From: a virus
Virus record (IMG/VR): IMGVR_UViG_3300048044_000167
Location: 1-35,692 of that record
Direction: 5' to 3' (one strand)
Length of the DNA stretch: 35,692 nucleotides
This document shows positions 1 to 7,712 of this stretch, one piece after another (the stretch's first letter is position 1; each line of letters begins with the position of its first letter). The notes beneath the pieces were generated by a model. It was not told the origin of the DNA. It saw only the letters and a program-made list of their open reading frames with translations, and made no database searches. Made by a program: the position numbers and the translations under genes.

Positions 1-1722
1 TTCTTGCTGTGCAGCGGAAACATCATTGCCACCGGATGCTTTCAGGACTCCAAGGCGGGAGTCTTCAAGCCTCTTGTTATCCTCAATAGCAAACTTCATA
101 CGGTCGGTTTCGATTTTCCTTAACTCGGCATCTGCCCACTTGGCGGCCGCTACGGCTGTAGCACCCTCATCCCGCAACACTTTCTCTTTTTGTTGAATAT
201 CGAATACCTCATTTTCATAACGGGTATGTGAAAGGTGGTATAAGGTAGCTTCCGTTTGTGCGTTTACCTCGACATTTTTTTTAGCAAGCGCTTCTGCAAG
301 ACGAGCTTTTTCTTCCTCACTCATTTCCGGATTTTTAGGAGGAGCATCGGGCGGTTTGTCTTTGTTTAAATTATCTACTGCTGAATCACCAAACAGGAAA
401 TTTGATACTGGGCCGCCTTTTATTTTATTATGAATCTGTCCAAGCAGCGTACCAGGAGTGGCTAATATATTCATCATCTTTTGCGCTGGGTTAGCACCCG
501 AATTCAAGGCATCCACTGTATCTCGAATGTAATCAGCTAAATTCTTGAAACCTGTAGTAACTAAAGGTAATAATTGATTTGCAAGCGGCAACAATGCCCT
601 TTCGGCTGATGTTTCCAAGGCTTTCATTTGCAGGTCCATCAGCTTTAATTGCTGAGCGGCTTGCCTAGCTTCTTCGGGGTTTATCTTTATAATAGGCCCA
701 GCTTTTTTTGCTAGTTCATCAATTTCTTTTGCTTGACTAAGATACTCTGTTAAAGCCCCCGCAGCCTTCGGTCCCAGCCCTGCGGCAAATTCTTCTTCCA
801 TGCCTGCCGACTTCGCTTTTTCCCATGCTTGACCTAATAAATCGACTTGATCAGTTACTTTCAGCAGATGACCGTTATCATCAGTCAATTTAACGCCTAA
901 TGCTCCGAGTATTCGGGTCATATCATTGCCGCCACTTACACCTGATATTGCAGATTTTCCAACTCTGACCATGGCCTGCGAAAAATCATTGGCCTCTACA
1001 CCAGCAATCCCCAGCTTTCGCGACAGATCTGTGGCTTCATCAAACGACATGCCCATCTTTTCAGACATTATCAAAGTGGCGCTTCCAGCTTCGGCAGCTT
1101 TCTTTGTCATTTCGAACATTGCAGTTCCTACAGCACCAACGCCAAGTATGGCTGCACCTGCAATAGCACCCTGCGGTCCCAATGAGCCAAGTGTCATAGC
1201 CATATTAGTTACCGCGGCAGGTTCCGATCCGCTCATTCCGGGAATAATACTCATGACGCTCTGAGCCATCGTACCGCCTTGCTTTACCGTAGCAGCACCT
1301 TGCGCTTTACTAGCTGCTAAATGAGCCGCGTTAGTTTGCTTAATCTGACTCTCTAATTGCGCCTGAGCCTTCTGTTCTCTGAGCAGATTCGTAAGCATCC
1401 TCTGACTTGCAGTGTTAGCCTCGCCATAGGTCGTAACAGATTTTTTGTACTCTGCATCGACCAGTCGGACTTTATCGCGCTGAGCGGCAAGCTGATCGTT
1501 TAAACTCTTGTTCTGCATTGCCAACCCAGCCATTGAGTTCATAGCTTCGCCCATATTGGCTTTATCAATTTCAGCACGGATCTTTATTTGAGTCTGCTTA
1601 CGACTTAAATCTGCCATCGCAGTACGGACCGTGCTATCAGCAGTTATAAAATCAGATTCTAAGCTAGTTAGATCAAGACCAAGGCTTAGAAATAATTCAT
1701 CTACTTTCGTTCCTTTGGCCAT
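1..1722 (-). CDS. Tail tape measure protein, C-terminal part missing
   Basis: This is the tape measure that sets tail length and is ejected with the DNA. It starts at an ATG at 1722 behind a strong GGAGGTGA site, and 574 codons are open to the window edge, so the end is not seen. The N-terminal 150 residues are Lys/Gln/Ala-rich and look coiled-coil (runs of QAQLESQIKQ type). A Gly/Ala-rich hydrophobic stretch follows around residues 180-220, typical of the membrane-inserting part of tape measures, and then a second charged helical part. It follows the tail chaperone pair, which is the classical order in siphoviruses. The call rests on composition, length and position; no catalytic domain is visible in the part present. 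Confidence 0.85.
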   Translation of the reverse strand, partial: MAKGTKVDELFLSLGLDLTSLESDFITADSTVRTAMADLSRKQTQIKIRAEIDKANMGEAMNSMAGLAMQNKSLNDQLAAQRDKVRLVDAEYKKSVTTYGEANTASQRMLTNLLREQKAQAQLESQIKQTNAAHLAASKAQGAATVKQGGTMAQSVMSIIPGMSGSEPAAVTNMAMTLGSLGPQGAIAGAAILGVGAVGTAMFEMTKKAAEAGSATLIMSEKMGMSFDEATDLSRKLGIAGVEANDFSQAMVRVGKSAISGVSGGNDMTRILGALGVKLTDDNGHLLKVTDQVDLLGQAWEKAKSAGMEEEFAAGLGPKAAGALTEYLSQAKEIDELAKKAGPIIKINPEEARQAAQQLKLMDLQMKALETSAERALLPLANQLLPLVTTGFKNLADYIRDTVDALNSGANPAQKMMNILATPGTLLGQIHNKIKGGPVSNFLFGDSAVDNLNKDKPPDAPPKNPEMSEEEKARLAEALAKKNVEVNAQTEATLYHLSHTRYENEVFDIQQKEKVLRDEGATAVAAAKWADAELRKIETDRMKFAIEDNKRLEDSRLGVLKASGGNDVSAAQQE

Positions 1723-1733
1723 AAGTCACCTCC

Positions 1734-1919
1734 TTAGAGGGCATCGATGTAATAAAGTTTTTCGCCCGTTTCTTCATCAATATAAGATTTATCGTCAGAT
1801 TTAGGCTGATTGGCTTTGGCTCGAACAACAATTAAATCCAATAGATATTCAAGGTCTTCCTCATCAACCTGCTGCCGAGTCCAACCATAGGACTCATGTA
1901 TGCCAGAATAAAAGTACAT
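1734..1919 (-). CDS. Tail assembly chaperone, T-like downstream frame
   Basis: This 61-codon acidic frame lies between the G-like chaperone and the tape measure, exactly where lambda-type phages carry the T part of a G-GT frameshift pair. The frame is open upstream of its ATG as far as the slippery site at 1973-1979, and it is in the -1 frame relative to the 1946-2254 gene. It is therefore probably translated mainly as the C-terminal extension of that gene, giving a fusion of about 173 residues (94 from G, 79 from here). A separate start at 1919 has only a GGAG 12 bases upstream. By analogy with lambda gpGT, the extension would bind the major tail protein while the G part coats the tape measure. 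Confidence 0.75.
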   Translation of the reverse strand: MYFYSGIHESYGWTRQQVDEEDLEYLLDLIVVRAKANQPKSDDKSYIDEETGEKLYYIDAL

Positions 1920-1945
1920 AACTTTTTCATACTCCGATAGGCTCT

Positions 1946-2254
1946 CTAAATTTGCTCCTTCGGAGTCTCGGGGTTTGGGGGTATTTTACTCAGCTTTGAA
2001 TTTAAGTTTCCAATAATATGATTAGACAAAGCATAGTAAGCGGGCATTATTTCATCAAGATCGGCATTTTCAATAATAAAACCAGCAGTAATTTCTTTAT
2101 CATTAAGTAAAGCAGCTATAATTTCAGCATGCTTATCAACATAATCAACAGAAGAAATCTCTTTCCTTTCATCCATGAATTTTGACAATTCGCGCCATTC
2201 TTTTGCTTTCGGTTTTCCGATTGGATACTTTTTACCGGCAATCACAATTTCCAT
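1946..2254 (-). CDS. Tail assembly chaperone, G-like
   Basis: This 102-residue protein sits between the major tail protein and the tape measure. The start ATG at 2254 follows a GAGGAGG-type site. It is mostly helical and acidic, with an N-terminal beta-like piece (MEIVIAGKKYPIG), as in the Firmicutes phage tail chaperone family. In the siphovirus model it coats the tape measure during tail assembly. Near its 3' end it carries the heptamer CCCAAAC in the correct phase for -1 frameshifting into the next frame. The short product ends eight codons beyond the slip. Confidence 0.8.
   Translation of the reverse strand: MEIVIAGKKYPIGKPKAKEWRELSKFMDERKEISSVDYVDKHAEIIAALLNDKEITAGFIIENADLDEIMPAYYALSNHIIGNLNSKLSKIPPNPETPKEQI
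1973..1979 (-). promoter_or_regulatory. -1 programmed frameshift site (CCCAAAC)
   Basis: The heptamer is read C-CCA-AAC in the zero frame of the G-like chaperone, the canonical X-XXY-YYZ arrangement. Slipping back one base gives CCC-AAA and leads into an open frame of 79 codons that ends at 1734. In that frame the nearest upstream stop (TAA) lies only about 12 bases before the heptamer, so the overlap window is short and contains this site. No obvious downstream pseudoknot was worked out. Confidence 0.8.
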
Positions 2255-2275
2255 TTAAATAACCTCCTCGATATA

Positions 2276-2303
2276 GAAAATAAGAGGGGAACTTCCCCTC
2301 TTA
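2276..2303 (-). terminator. Intrinsic terminator after major tail protein
   Basis: On the minus strand a 9-bp perfect stem (TAAGAGGGG / CCCCTCTTA) with an AAGTT loop is followed by TTTTCT. The stem overlaps the stop codon of the major tail protein. It probably lowers transcription of the chaperone and tape measure relative to the abundant tail tube protein. Confidence 0.75.
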
Positions 2304-3200
2304 CACTGTAAATGTAGTAACGCTCGGCAATGCTAAAGGAATACCGAAGGTATCCTGTATGCCGATATTGGCAACAGTGTTATAAACACCCGTACTCAAT
2401 GCAACGCTCGGGGTAAACGTAATAATCTCACCTGTCGTATCAACTGACAAAGTGCCAGTAATAAGCGCGCTACCCTTGGAAACGAAGAAATTTGCTGCAT
2501 TAATACAAGCGGATTGCAATTTCTTGTTGAACGTCCAGATAACAGTAGCCGTTGTGGAAACGCCTGTAGTGGCATTGGCCGGGGACGTCGAACTGATAGC
2601 AAGCAGAGTAGGATCATAGGTAGCCAGCGGAGAATCAAAGAATGTCGCTTCTTGCCCTGAAACATAACTAGCCGATTCAGTATCTAAAAAGCGCTCTTTT
2701 CGGCTATCAAATTGGTGCCCAAGAAATGTTGCCGTGATCGTCAATGGGTTCAATTTAGCAGTAGCGCCTTTGGAAGCGTCTTCCTCTTGATTTGGCTCAA
2801 ACTGGCCTTTATATAGCCAGCGGTAAATAGAATTTGGCGTACCGTTAGCCATTTTGGTGGATTTCGTGGCTTGATAACCAACAGCCAGATAAGGCGCAAT
2901 ATCGCCATTCTTTGGAAAAACTTCAGCGCCAACCATGTCATGTCCCATGATTTCAGCGTAAGTTTCCGGCAGTAACGTAGCAACAATTAATTCAAGACTG
3001 CTTACATCATTGCCGGTAACACTATCCCATGGACCATTATCGGCATAAAATGTATCCCTGGAATTTTTACGCCCAAGAGTCGCTTTGTTCGTGCCAATAA
3101 TAAATTTCGTCGCAACATATTGCGGTCCAATAATATGTTCCGTATCAGGATTCGTCAAAATTGCATAGCACAGTTGCTTTAAGCCTACTTTCATTGACAT
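2301..3200 (-). CDS. Major tail (tube) protein with C-terminal Ig-like domain
   Basis: This is the tail tube subunit. I chose the ATG at 3200 (MSMKVGLK, 299 residues) because GGAGG lies 9 bases upstream; a longer frame from 3221 has no such site. Residues 1-190 form the tube domain (ILTNPDTE...GPQYVATKFI), similar in layout to phi13-type major tail proteins. Residues about 198-299 form a separate Ig-like domain of the SbsA/Big_5 type (STSPANATTGV, WTFNKKL, ITFTP motifs). Such domains decorate the outside of phage tails and are thought to bind host surface sugars weakly. The gene starts just inside the stop of the preceding tail completion gene and is followed by a strong terminator. Confidence 0.88.
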   Translation of the reverse strand: MSMKVGLKQLCYAILTNPDTEHIIGPQYVATKFIIGTNKATLGRKNSRDTFYADNGPWDSVTGNDVSSLELIVATLLPETYAEIMGHDMVGAEVFPKNGDIAPYLAVGYQATKSTKMANGTPNSIYRWLYKGQFEPNQEEDASKGATAKLNPLTITATFLGHQFDSRKERFLDTESASYVSGQEATFFDSPLATYDPTLLAISSTSPANATTGVSTTATVIWTFNKKLQSACINAANFFVSKGSALITGTLSVDTTGEIITFTPSVALSTGVYNTVANIGIQDTFGIPLALPSVTTFTV

Positions 3201-3201
3201 A

Positions 3202-3582
3202 CTATAAAACCTCCATTTCAATTTTAAATCTTATTAACTTACAAAAATTTTGATCAATCGGCAGAACTGGCCCTGTGCTGTCGCGGATATATCCGAGGCA
3301 AACCATAATCCTGTCAACATCCAATAATATAGCTGCCAACACTGTTTTGTTGGCAGCTACTGCAGTTATTGCAATTGTGATTTCTGATGCTTTCTCAGCA
3401 TCATCAGCCCCAAATGCAGGCTTATTATTATCTTCTTCGAAAATGACATAAGGCTCAGCGACTTCGATACTTGGATAAGCATTGAAGACCTTGCCGACTT
3501 CAGAGACACCTGTACCAATCTTCGCTGTCAGCGCCACATCTGAGGATAAGGCTGCCATAATTTCAGGAATAGGATTGAGCAT
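3202..3582 (-). CDS. Tail completion protein, DUF3168/gp17-like
   Basis: A 126-residue protein with the layout of SPP1 gp17-like tail completion proteins: an N-terminal helix (IPEIMAALSSDVALTAKIG), the central PYVIFEEDN strand and a C-terminal strand (FKIEMEVL). It is made between the gp10-like protein and the major tail protein, as expected for the factor that caps the tail tube and joins it to the head. Its start overlaps the end of the upstream gene by about 20 bases, indicating translational coupling. The family call comes from pattern and position. Confidence 0.7.
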   Translation of the reverse strand: MLNPIPEIMAALSSDVALTAKIGTGVSEVGKVFNAYPSIEVAEPYVIFEEDNNKPAFGADDAEKASEITIAITAVAANKTVLAAILLDVDRIMVCLGYIRDSTGPVLPIDQNFCKLIRFKIEMEVL

Positions 3583-4012
3583 TTTCTTTCGCTGCCTCCT
3601 GAATTGACTTAATGAGTTTTTCTCTTATCCCAGGCGCTTTCGCATCCATAGATGGATACATAAATGGTTTTTTAATTCGTGGGTCAAACTCTACAAATTG
3701 ACCGTATGGCATCCCTTTTGGATTCTTCGCCCCAGCAGTTATGACAATTCTTGTTCCGTCCCTGTTTGGAGTTGCAACAATGCTATCGCGCAACGCCCCT
3801 GGCACATGTTCCTCAATACCCATGTCTGCCAAGTAAGCACTGTGAATATCGCTATGATCTCTCGGTTTCCCTACTGGGCAAGTTTCTTTGGCCAATTCAA
3901 CTATTTCTTCGGCTCCTTCGGCTAAGACAGGAACGACATTTTTCAGAACTGTTGAACCAAACTCACGTGCAAACTCCTTGAACCGATTGCCGTGATTCCT
4001 GCTTTTCGCCAT
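3563..4012 (-). CDS. HK97 gp10-like tail/neck component
   Basis: A 149-residue protein with the features of the HK97 gp10-like family: a helical N-terminus, then CPVGKPRDHS, PGALRDSI, a beta hairpin around VITAGAKN and the YGQFVEFDPR turn near residue 110. Members are tail or neck completion proteins. It lies in a tightly overlapped run of joining proteins between the capsid and the tail tube. It starts with ATG at 4012, sharing bases with the previous stop. Confidence 0.75.
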   Translation of the reverse strand: MAKSRNHGNRFKEFAREFGSTVLKNVVPVLAEGAEEIVELAKETCPVGKPRDHSDIHSAYLADMGIEEHVPGALRDSIVATPNRDGTRIVITAGAKNPKGMPYGQFVEFDPRIKKPFMYPSMDAKAPGIREKLIKSIQEAAKENAQSYS

Positions 4013-4320
4013 TACTTATCACCGCCCAGTGCATTGTTCAAGCCAATCACACGGATTTTCCCGTAATCAAGTATTTTTTCGATATATAACGGTTCGTTAT
4101 TGACGATAAACCGGTTCCCTTTAATCATTTGGGCATTCTCAACTTTGGTGTAAAACTCATAATCAACATCATCAATAAGCCCAGCAGATCGAACAGATAT
4201 GGTGTTAGAAACCGGAATCAAAGTTCCATAAATCATCGCAACATTAGACCAGTTTTTTTGAACATTGCCCTCACCGTCAGTTGCGGGAACACATCCCTGC
4301 AGTTGAATTGATGTTTTCAT
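4012..4320 (-). CDS. Phage head-tail joining (head closure) protein
   Basis: A 102-residue beta-rich protein whose pattern fits the head closure family (SPP1 gp16/HK97 gp9-like): a central strand set around VAMIYGTLIP, VDYEFYTKVE and GNRFIVNNEPLYIEKI. These proteins close the connector after packaging and give the tail its docking surface. Start and stop overlap neighbours by a few bases on each side. The assignment is partly from gene order. Confidence 0.65.
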   Translation of the reverse strand: MKTSIQLQGCVPATDGEGNVQKNWSNVAMIYGTLIPVSNTISVRSAGLIDDVDYEFYTKVENAQMIKGNRFIVNNEPLYIEKILDYGKIRVIGLNNALGGDK

Positions 4321-4964
4321 GTGATCACCGGCTTATAATAATGTTCGAGCTTTTCTTTGATCCACGTCGGAATAGTAGTGATATATTTATTTCGCATCGG
4401 CCCGACATCTTCTTGCTCGTTGTGTTCGCTGCCACGCATTTGATAGGTGATAGATAAGAGTTGGCAACAGGTTTCTTCAAGATCATAGGGCAATGTGCGG
4501 GGAACGCCAACAGGATCGTCGGTAGTTGGCAAAACTTCATCTTTGGGCAGAACATAACCGGCAGTAAAACTCCCATCAATCTTTCCTTGCCATCCGTGAT
4601 GATTCCGCAACATTCCGCTTTCTGCAAGCAACTTGTAATCAGTAAATGGCTGTTCATCGACCATCACAGATACCGTTGCAATAGGATATTGTTCTAAAAG
4701 TAAATCTTTTTTGCAATTAAGCAATGGTGGCGCTTGAAGAATTTGATTATAAGGATACATCGGGAGCGGTGAAGGCGCCCGTTCAACAAAAAATGAAAAA
4801 GTATAACTTCCTACTGCAAAAATACGGCTACATTCTTTTTGAATAGCGTCGGTTGTCGAATTAATAAGAAATTCCAGTAAAGTATCCTGCGACGTGTCAG
4901 TTAGATCAATCCCCATGAACATTTTTGCAGTAACAAGGGTTGTTAAAGCATAAGAAGATAGCAT
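4317..4964 (-). CDS. Head-tail connector protein, gp6-like
   Basis: A 215-residue protein with an N-terminal helical bundle (DTLLEFLINSTTDAIQKEC) of the HK97 gp6/phiETA gp6-like connector family. A beta-rich middle (VSVMVDEQPFTDYKLL...IDGSFTAGYVLP) and a C-terminal helix (WIKEKLEHYYKP) follow. It would form the ring below the portal. It lies directly after the head fibre gene and before the closure protein, matching the usual order. The ATG at 4964 follows a GGAGGTGGCATT site. Confidence 0.75.
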   Translation of the reverse strand: MLSSYALTTLVTAKMFMGIDLTDTSQDTLLEFLINSTTDAIQKECSRIFAVGSYTFSFFVERAPSPLPMYPYNQILQAPPLLNCKKDLLLEQYPIATVSVMVDEQPFTDYKLLAESGMLRNHHGWQGKIDGSFTAGYVLPKDEVLPTTDDPVGVPRTLPYDLEETCCQLLSITYQMRGSEHNEQEDVGPMRNKYITTIPTWIKEKLEHYYKPVIT

Positions 4965-4976
4965 AATGCCACCTCC

Positions 4977-5198
4977 TTACAGGATCAATCCTGCTGCCCT
5001 AAGTGCATCTAGGACAGCATTTAATGCCGTTGCGCAATCTGTTGCAGTTGCGGCAGTTGGAGTTGCAATGTCGGCAATCGTAGGCTGAGCCCCGATAATA
5101 GCTCCTGGATCAATGACAATTGAACCACCAGCAGCTACATGTAATGTGTCGCCCCCGTTTTCTCTATAAATCTTCGGTTGATAAGTAGGATCAGACAT
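4977..5198 (-). CDS. Small head fibre protein
   Basis: A 73-residue protein with the start YQPKIYRENGGDTLHVAAGG, characteristic of the Phage_fiber_2 (phi29 gp8.5-like) head fibre family. An Ala/Thr-rich middle and a C-terminal helix (CATALNAVLDALRAAGLI) follow. It lies between a probable decoration protein and the connector. In phi29 these fibres decorate the head and are dispensable; this form is short and would keep only the attachment base and a short stalk. Confidence 0.7.
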   Translation of the reverse strand: MSDPTYQPKIYRENGGDTLHVAAGGSIVIDPGAIIGAQPTIADIATPTAATATDCATALNAVLDALRAAGLIL

Positions 5199-5218
5199 AT
5201 TTTTTTCTCCTCTCTTTC

Positions 5219-5250
5219 AATTAAAAGAAGAACAAGCTTTACGCTTGCCC
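5219..5250 (-). terminator. Weak terminator-like hairpin
   Basis: Minus-strand CAAGC-GTAAA-GCTTG followed by a T-rich run (TTCTTCTTTTAATT) overlaps the end of the 5239-5673 gene. The stem is only five pairs, so any effect is likely partial. Confidence 0.35.
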
Positions 5251-5673
5251 TTCGATTGGAGTCGCCACAACTTTTCCGGTAATCGTGCCGGCAATTACAT
5301 TTTGAGCCGGAAAGCGTTTCCCATTGTATTGCAGAGCGTAAATATCACCGACTGCCGTAGCTACACCTCTTGCAATGCTTGCCCGAACATAACGACTAGG
5401 CGGCTGATAGACGTCAATATATAACACCTCGGTATTGGCATCAGGAGTAACCCTAGATCCAGCCAAATCCGCAGCCGTAGTCATAGCAGAAGTAACATCT
5501 TCCTGTACCTTGATATAATTCGTTTGAGCCGTATTATCAGCCGTTGCCATGGAGCCAAAAAACAAAACTCCATCAAAGTCAGCCATATCGACAGGGGTTG
5601 TGGTAAGCGTAGTAGTACCGGAAGCCTGGCTTGCTTGCACCAGGCTAATTTTTACTGCATTAGAAAGATTCAT
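5239..5673 (-). CDS. Probable head decoration/capsid-associated protein
   Basis: A 144-residue, Ala/Thr-rich, beta-rich protein (VLFFGSMATADNTAQTNYIKV; VLYIDVYQPPSRYVRASIARG). It lies directly after the major capsid gene, where HK97-like phages often encode a decoration or accessory head protein. The ATG at 5673 follows GAGGAGGACATAAAATA, a strong site, fitting an abundant structural protein. I do not recognise a named family with certainty. The function is inferred from position. Confidence 0.55.
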   Translation of the reverse strand: MNLSNAVKISLVQASQASGTTTLTTTPVDMADFDGVLFFGSMATADNTAQTNYIKVQEDVTSAMTTAADLAGSRVTPDANTEVLYIDVYQPPSRYVRASIARGVATAVGDIYALQYNGKRFPAQNVIAGTITGKVVATPIEGQA

Positions 5674-5703
5674 TATTTTATGTCCTCCTCGTTTTTTTTG
5701 AAA

Positions 5704-6948
5704 TTAAGATCCGAAACCTATACGAACAAAGGCTTCTGCCAAAACCGGCATACCATCTGTTTCCAGTCTGCCGATAAACCCGATTTGATTTGTTTCGGCA
5801 TAGAGCTCTACCAAGCGCTGAACATTCATATCAAGGGCATCAACCACCCAATAAAAGCTAAAGTCACCGATAATACCCGCGTAACCCCCGGCCGCTATCG
5901 TATTTGGTGCATATTCAGACATTTTATAAGGAAGATCCAAAATAGTATCAGGTGCCCCTGTTTTGATGCCAGCGTTCCAGACATAATTGCCATCGCCATC
6001 TTTCAGTTTGCGAATCATACGTACAATATCGCGGTGGAAAATCCATTGTGCTTTATCCCAGTATTGCGGCTTTAAGGTGAATTTGGCATCAATCAAACCG
6101 TCAGTTACAATTCCTTTCGCAGTACCTGAAACAACATCGCGACTCGTATCAATGCCATTGGGCGATGCCGTAAATAGGCCAAGAGGCTGTTCAGTACCGC
6201 TGCCTGTCATGAAAGCTTTTTCCTGAGTAATGCCGATTTTATAACCAAGACGATCACGGACAAGTCCCTCAATATCAATAGTCGCCGTGTTTAAAAGTTT
6301 ATTGCTCAGCTTAATGCGCTTTGCAAGTGGATGTGGCCGGAATTCACGTTTGCCGAATTTAATTCCGGTATCTTCTTTACCTGTTTGAAGTTCAGTGGTC
6401 CAATCGAAATCATCCAGATCATTATCAAGAGATGGAACGCCAAGAGATTCAGCTTTTGCAATCTGAAATTTACGTGCTAATGCGCGCACTACCGTTGCAT
6501 TATCAACAAATTTAATGATCTCAGCAACAAAGTCCTGCGGGGCTACGACAAAGCCGCCGGAAGTGTCCGATCCCATTTGCAAATCACGAAATTCTTTATC
6601 TCCCAACGATTTTTCTCCGGAACGCACATACCGATTAAACAATTCACGATATTCTTTTGTTTCGCGCGGATTTTTAGATTTCCGTTGTTCGTTCCCTTCA
6701 TCGCCACCCTGTGGATTGGGTTTAAAAGGATTATCACCCGTCCCGGCAAGGTTCGCTTCCAACCCCAATTGCCGTTCTTCGCGAGTAATTTGATTACCAG
6801 TAGCATCTACGTCAGCCATAATGCGCTCATATTGAACGTTTTCTTCCTGCGTTAAATCGCGTTTTTCGGTATCTGCCAGATTAATCAGATCACGTGCTTG
6901 TTTCACCAGTGCGGCACGTTTTTGTCTTAATTCAAGAATTTTATCCAT
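5704..6948 (-). CDS. Major capsid protein, HK97 fold
   Basis: A 414-residue capsid precursor. The first 100 residues form a charged coiled-coil (RQKRAALVKQARDLINLAD...), the delta domain that serves as built-in scaffold and is removed by the protease encoded upstream. The mature HK97-fold part begins around residue 105-120 and includes GSDTSGGFVVAPQDFVAEII, the P-loop-like PLAKRIKLSNKLL and GSGTEQPLGLF motifs typical of the Phage_capsid family. The cleavage site cannot be fixed from sequence alone. The position after portal and protease is standard. Confidence 0.95.
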   Translation of the reverse strand: MDKILELRQKRAALVKQARDLINLADTEKRDLTQEENVQYERIMADVDATGNQITREERQLGLEANLAGTGDNPFKPNPQGGDEGNEQRKSKNPRETKEYRELFNRYVRSGEKSLGDKEFRDLQMGSDTSGGFVVAPQDFVAEIIKFVDNATVVRALARKFQIAKAESLGVPSLDNDLDDFDWTTELQTGKEDTGIKFGKREFRPHPLAKRIKLSNKLLNTATIDIEGLVRDRLGYKIGITQEKAFMTGSGTEQPLGLFTASPNGIDTSRDVVSGTAKGIVTDGLIDAKFTLKPQYWDKAQWIFHRDIVRMIRKLKDGDGNYVWNAGIKTGAPDTILDLPYKMSEYAPNTIAAGGYAGIIGDFSFYWVVDALDMNVQRLVELYAETNQIGFIGRLETDGMPVLAEAFVRIGFGS

Positions 6949-6980
6949 TTTCTTCCTCCCACTTGGCCTTTAGCCATTTT

Positions 6981-7712
6981 TTATATTGATTTTTCAGCAA
7001 TATTGAGGCGTTGGCGCATAAAAAATAGACGTCTACGCGTCTCTTCTGTTTGCTTATTTTGTTCAGGCGGAATAACAGGCTCCTTTGCGACTTGAAATGA
7101 CCGCTTGATGAAGTCTTTTTCTTTGTCGCTAAGAACAACACCGCGCTTTTGCTTGATAACAATTGAATTTAACTGCTCAAAATCAAGGTTCTTTTCTCTG
7201 CAAAGGCTGCGAACCTGGGCATTTGTATCAGTGAACGCCGGATAGGTAACAGGTGAAACGTCAAATAGCTCCTCAAATACGTTAATGGTCCGCAAAATCA
7301 TTCCGTCTGCTGTTTCATCCCAATCATCGCCATCATCAGCAACAGTAAATGAAAAGGAACATTGATTTACATCCCCACGGTCAATACTAACCATTAAATC
7401 ATTAGCTATAGAAGTATTGGGTGGGGTATTTTCGAAATATAATCCTTTGGCATCATCAGTTACATTTAATGTCCCAGCTGCCATACGCCCAAGAACAAAA
7501 TTGGCATCGTGGTTAAATAGACAACGGATATCGCTTTTAGATATTACTCCGGCAAATGCCCCTTGGGCTATCTTTTCTTGTACGCAGCCCCACATAATCT
7601 CCGAAAGCGAATTATACAATGCTGCATAACCTACAATTTTAGACGGTTGCTCATCCTGCTTGATTGCTCGAAGTTCCGCTGCCTGGATTGTTCGTCTCTC
7701 CGTTTGAATCAC
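6981..7712 (-). CDS. Prohead protease, family S78
   Basis: This HK97-type serine protease cleaves the capsid delta domain. The core begins at ELRAIKQ...SKIVGYAALYNSLSE. The catalytic His is in CLFNHDANFVLGR (about residue 68) and the Ser in NQCSFSF (about residue 119). The start is unclear. The perfect AGGAGGTGAT site has no ATG, GTG or TTG at the right distance downstream; a GTG at 7712 lies inside it, and an ACG at 7703 is at the ideal spacing. I give 7712 (243 residues) as a compromise. The 5' end overlaps the portal 3' end by about 60 bases in another frame. Confidence 0.88.
   Translation of the reverse strand: MIQTERRTIQAAELRAIKQDEQPSKIVGYAALYNSLSEIMWGCVQEKIAQGAFAGVISKSDIRCLFNHDANFVLGRMAAGTLNVTDDAKGLYFENTPPNTSIANDLMVSIDRGDVNQCSFSFTVADDGDDWDETADGMILRTINVFEELFDVSPVTYPAFTDTNAQVRSLCREKNLDFEQLNSIVIKQKRGVVLSDKEKDFIKRSFQVAKEPVIPPEQNKQTEETRRRLFFMRQRLNIAEKSI

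Noticed and set aside
2396-2986. Two minus-strand frames within the major tail protein gene
   Set aside because: They are alternate-frame shadows of a clear structural gene.
5524-6075. 183-codon plus-strand frame
   Set aside because: It lies opposite the capsid and decoration genes; composition is that of a shadow frame with no ribosome site.
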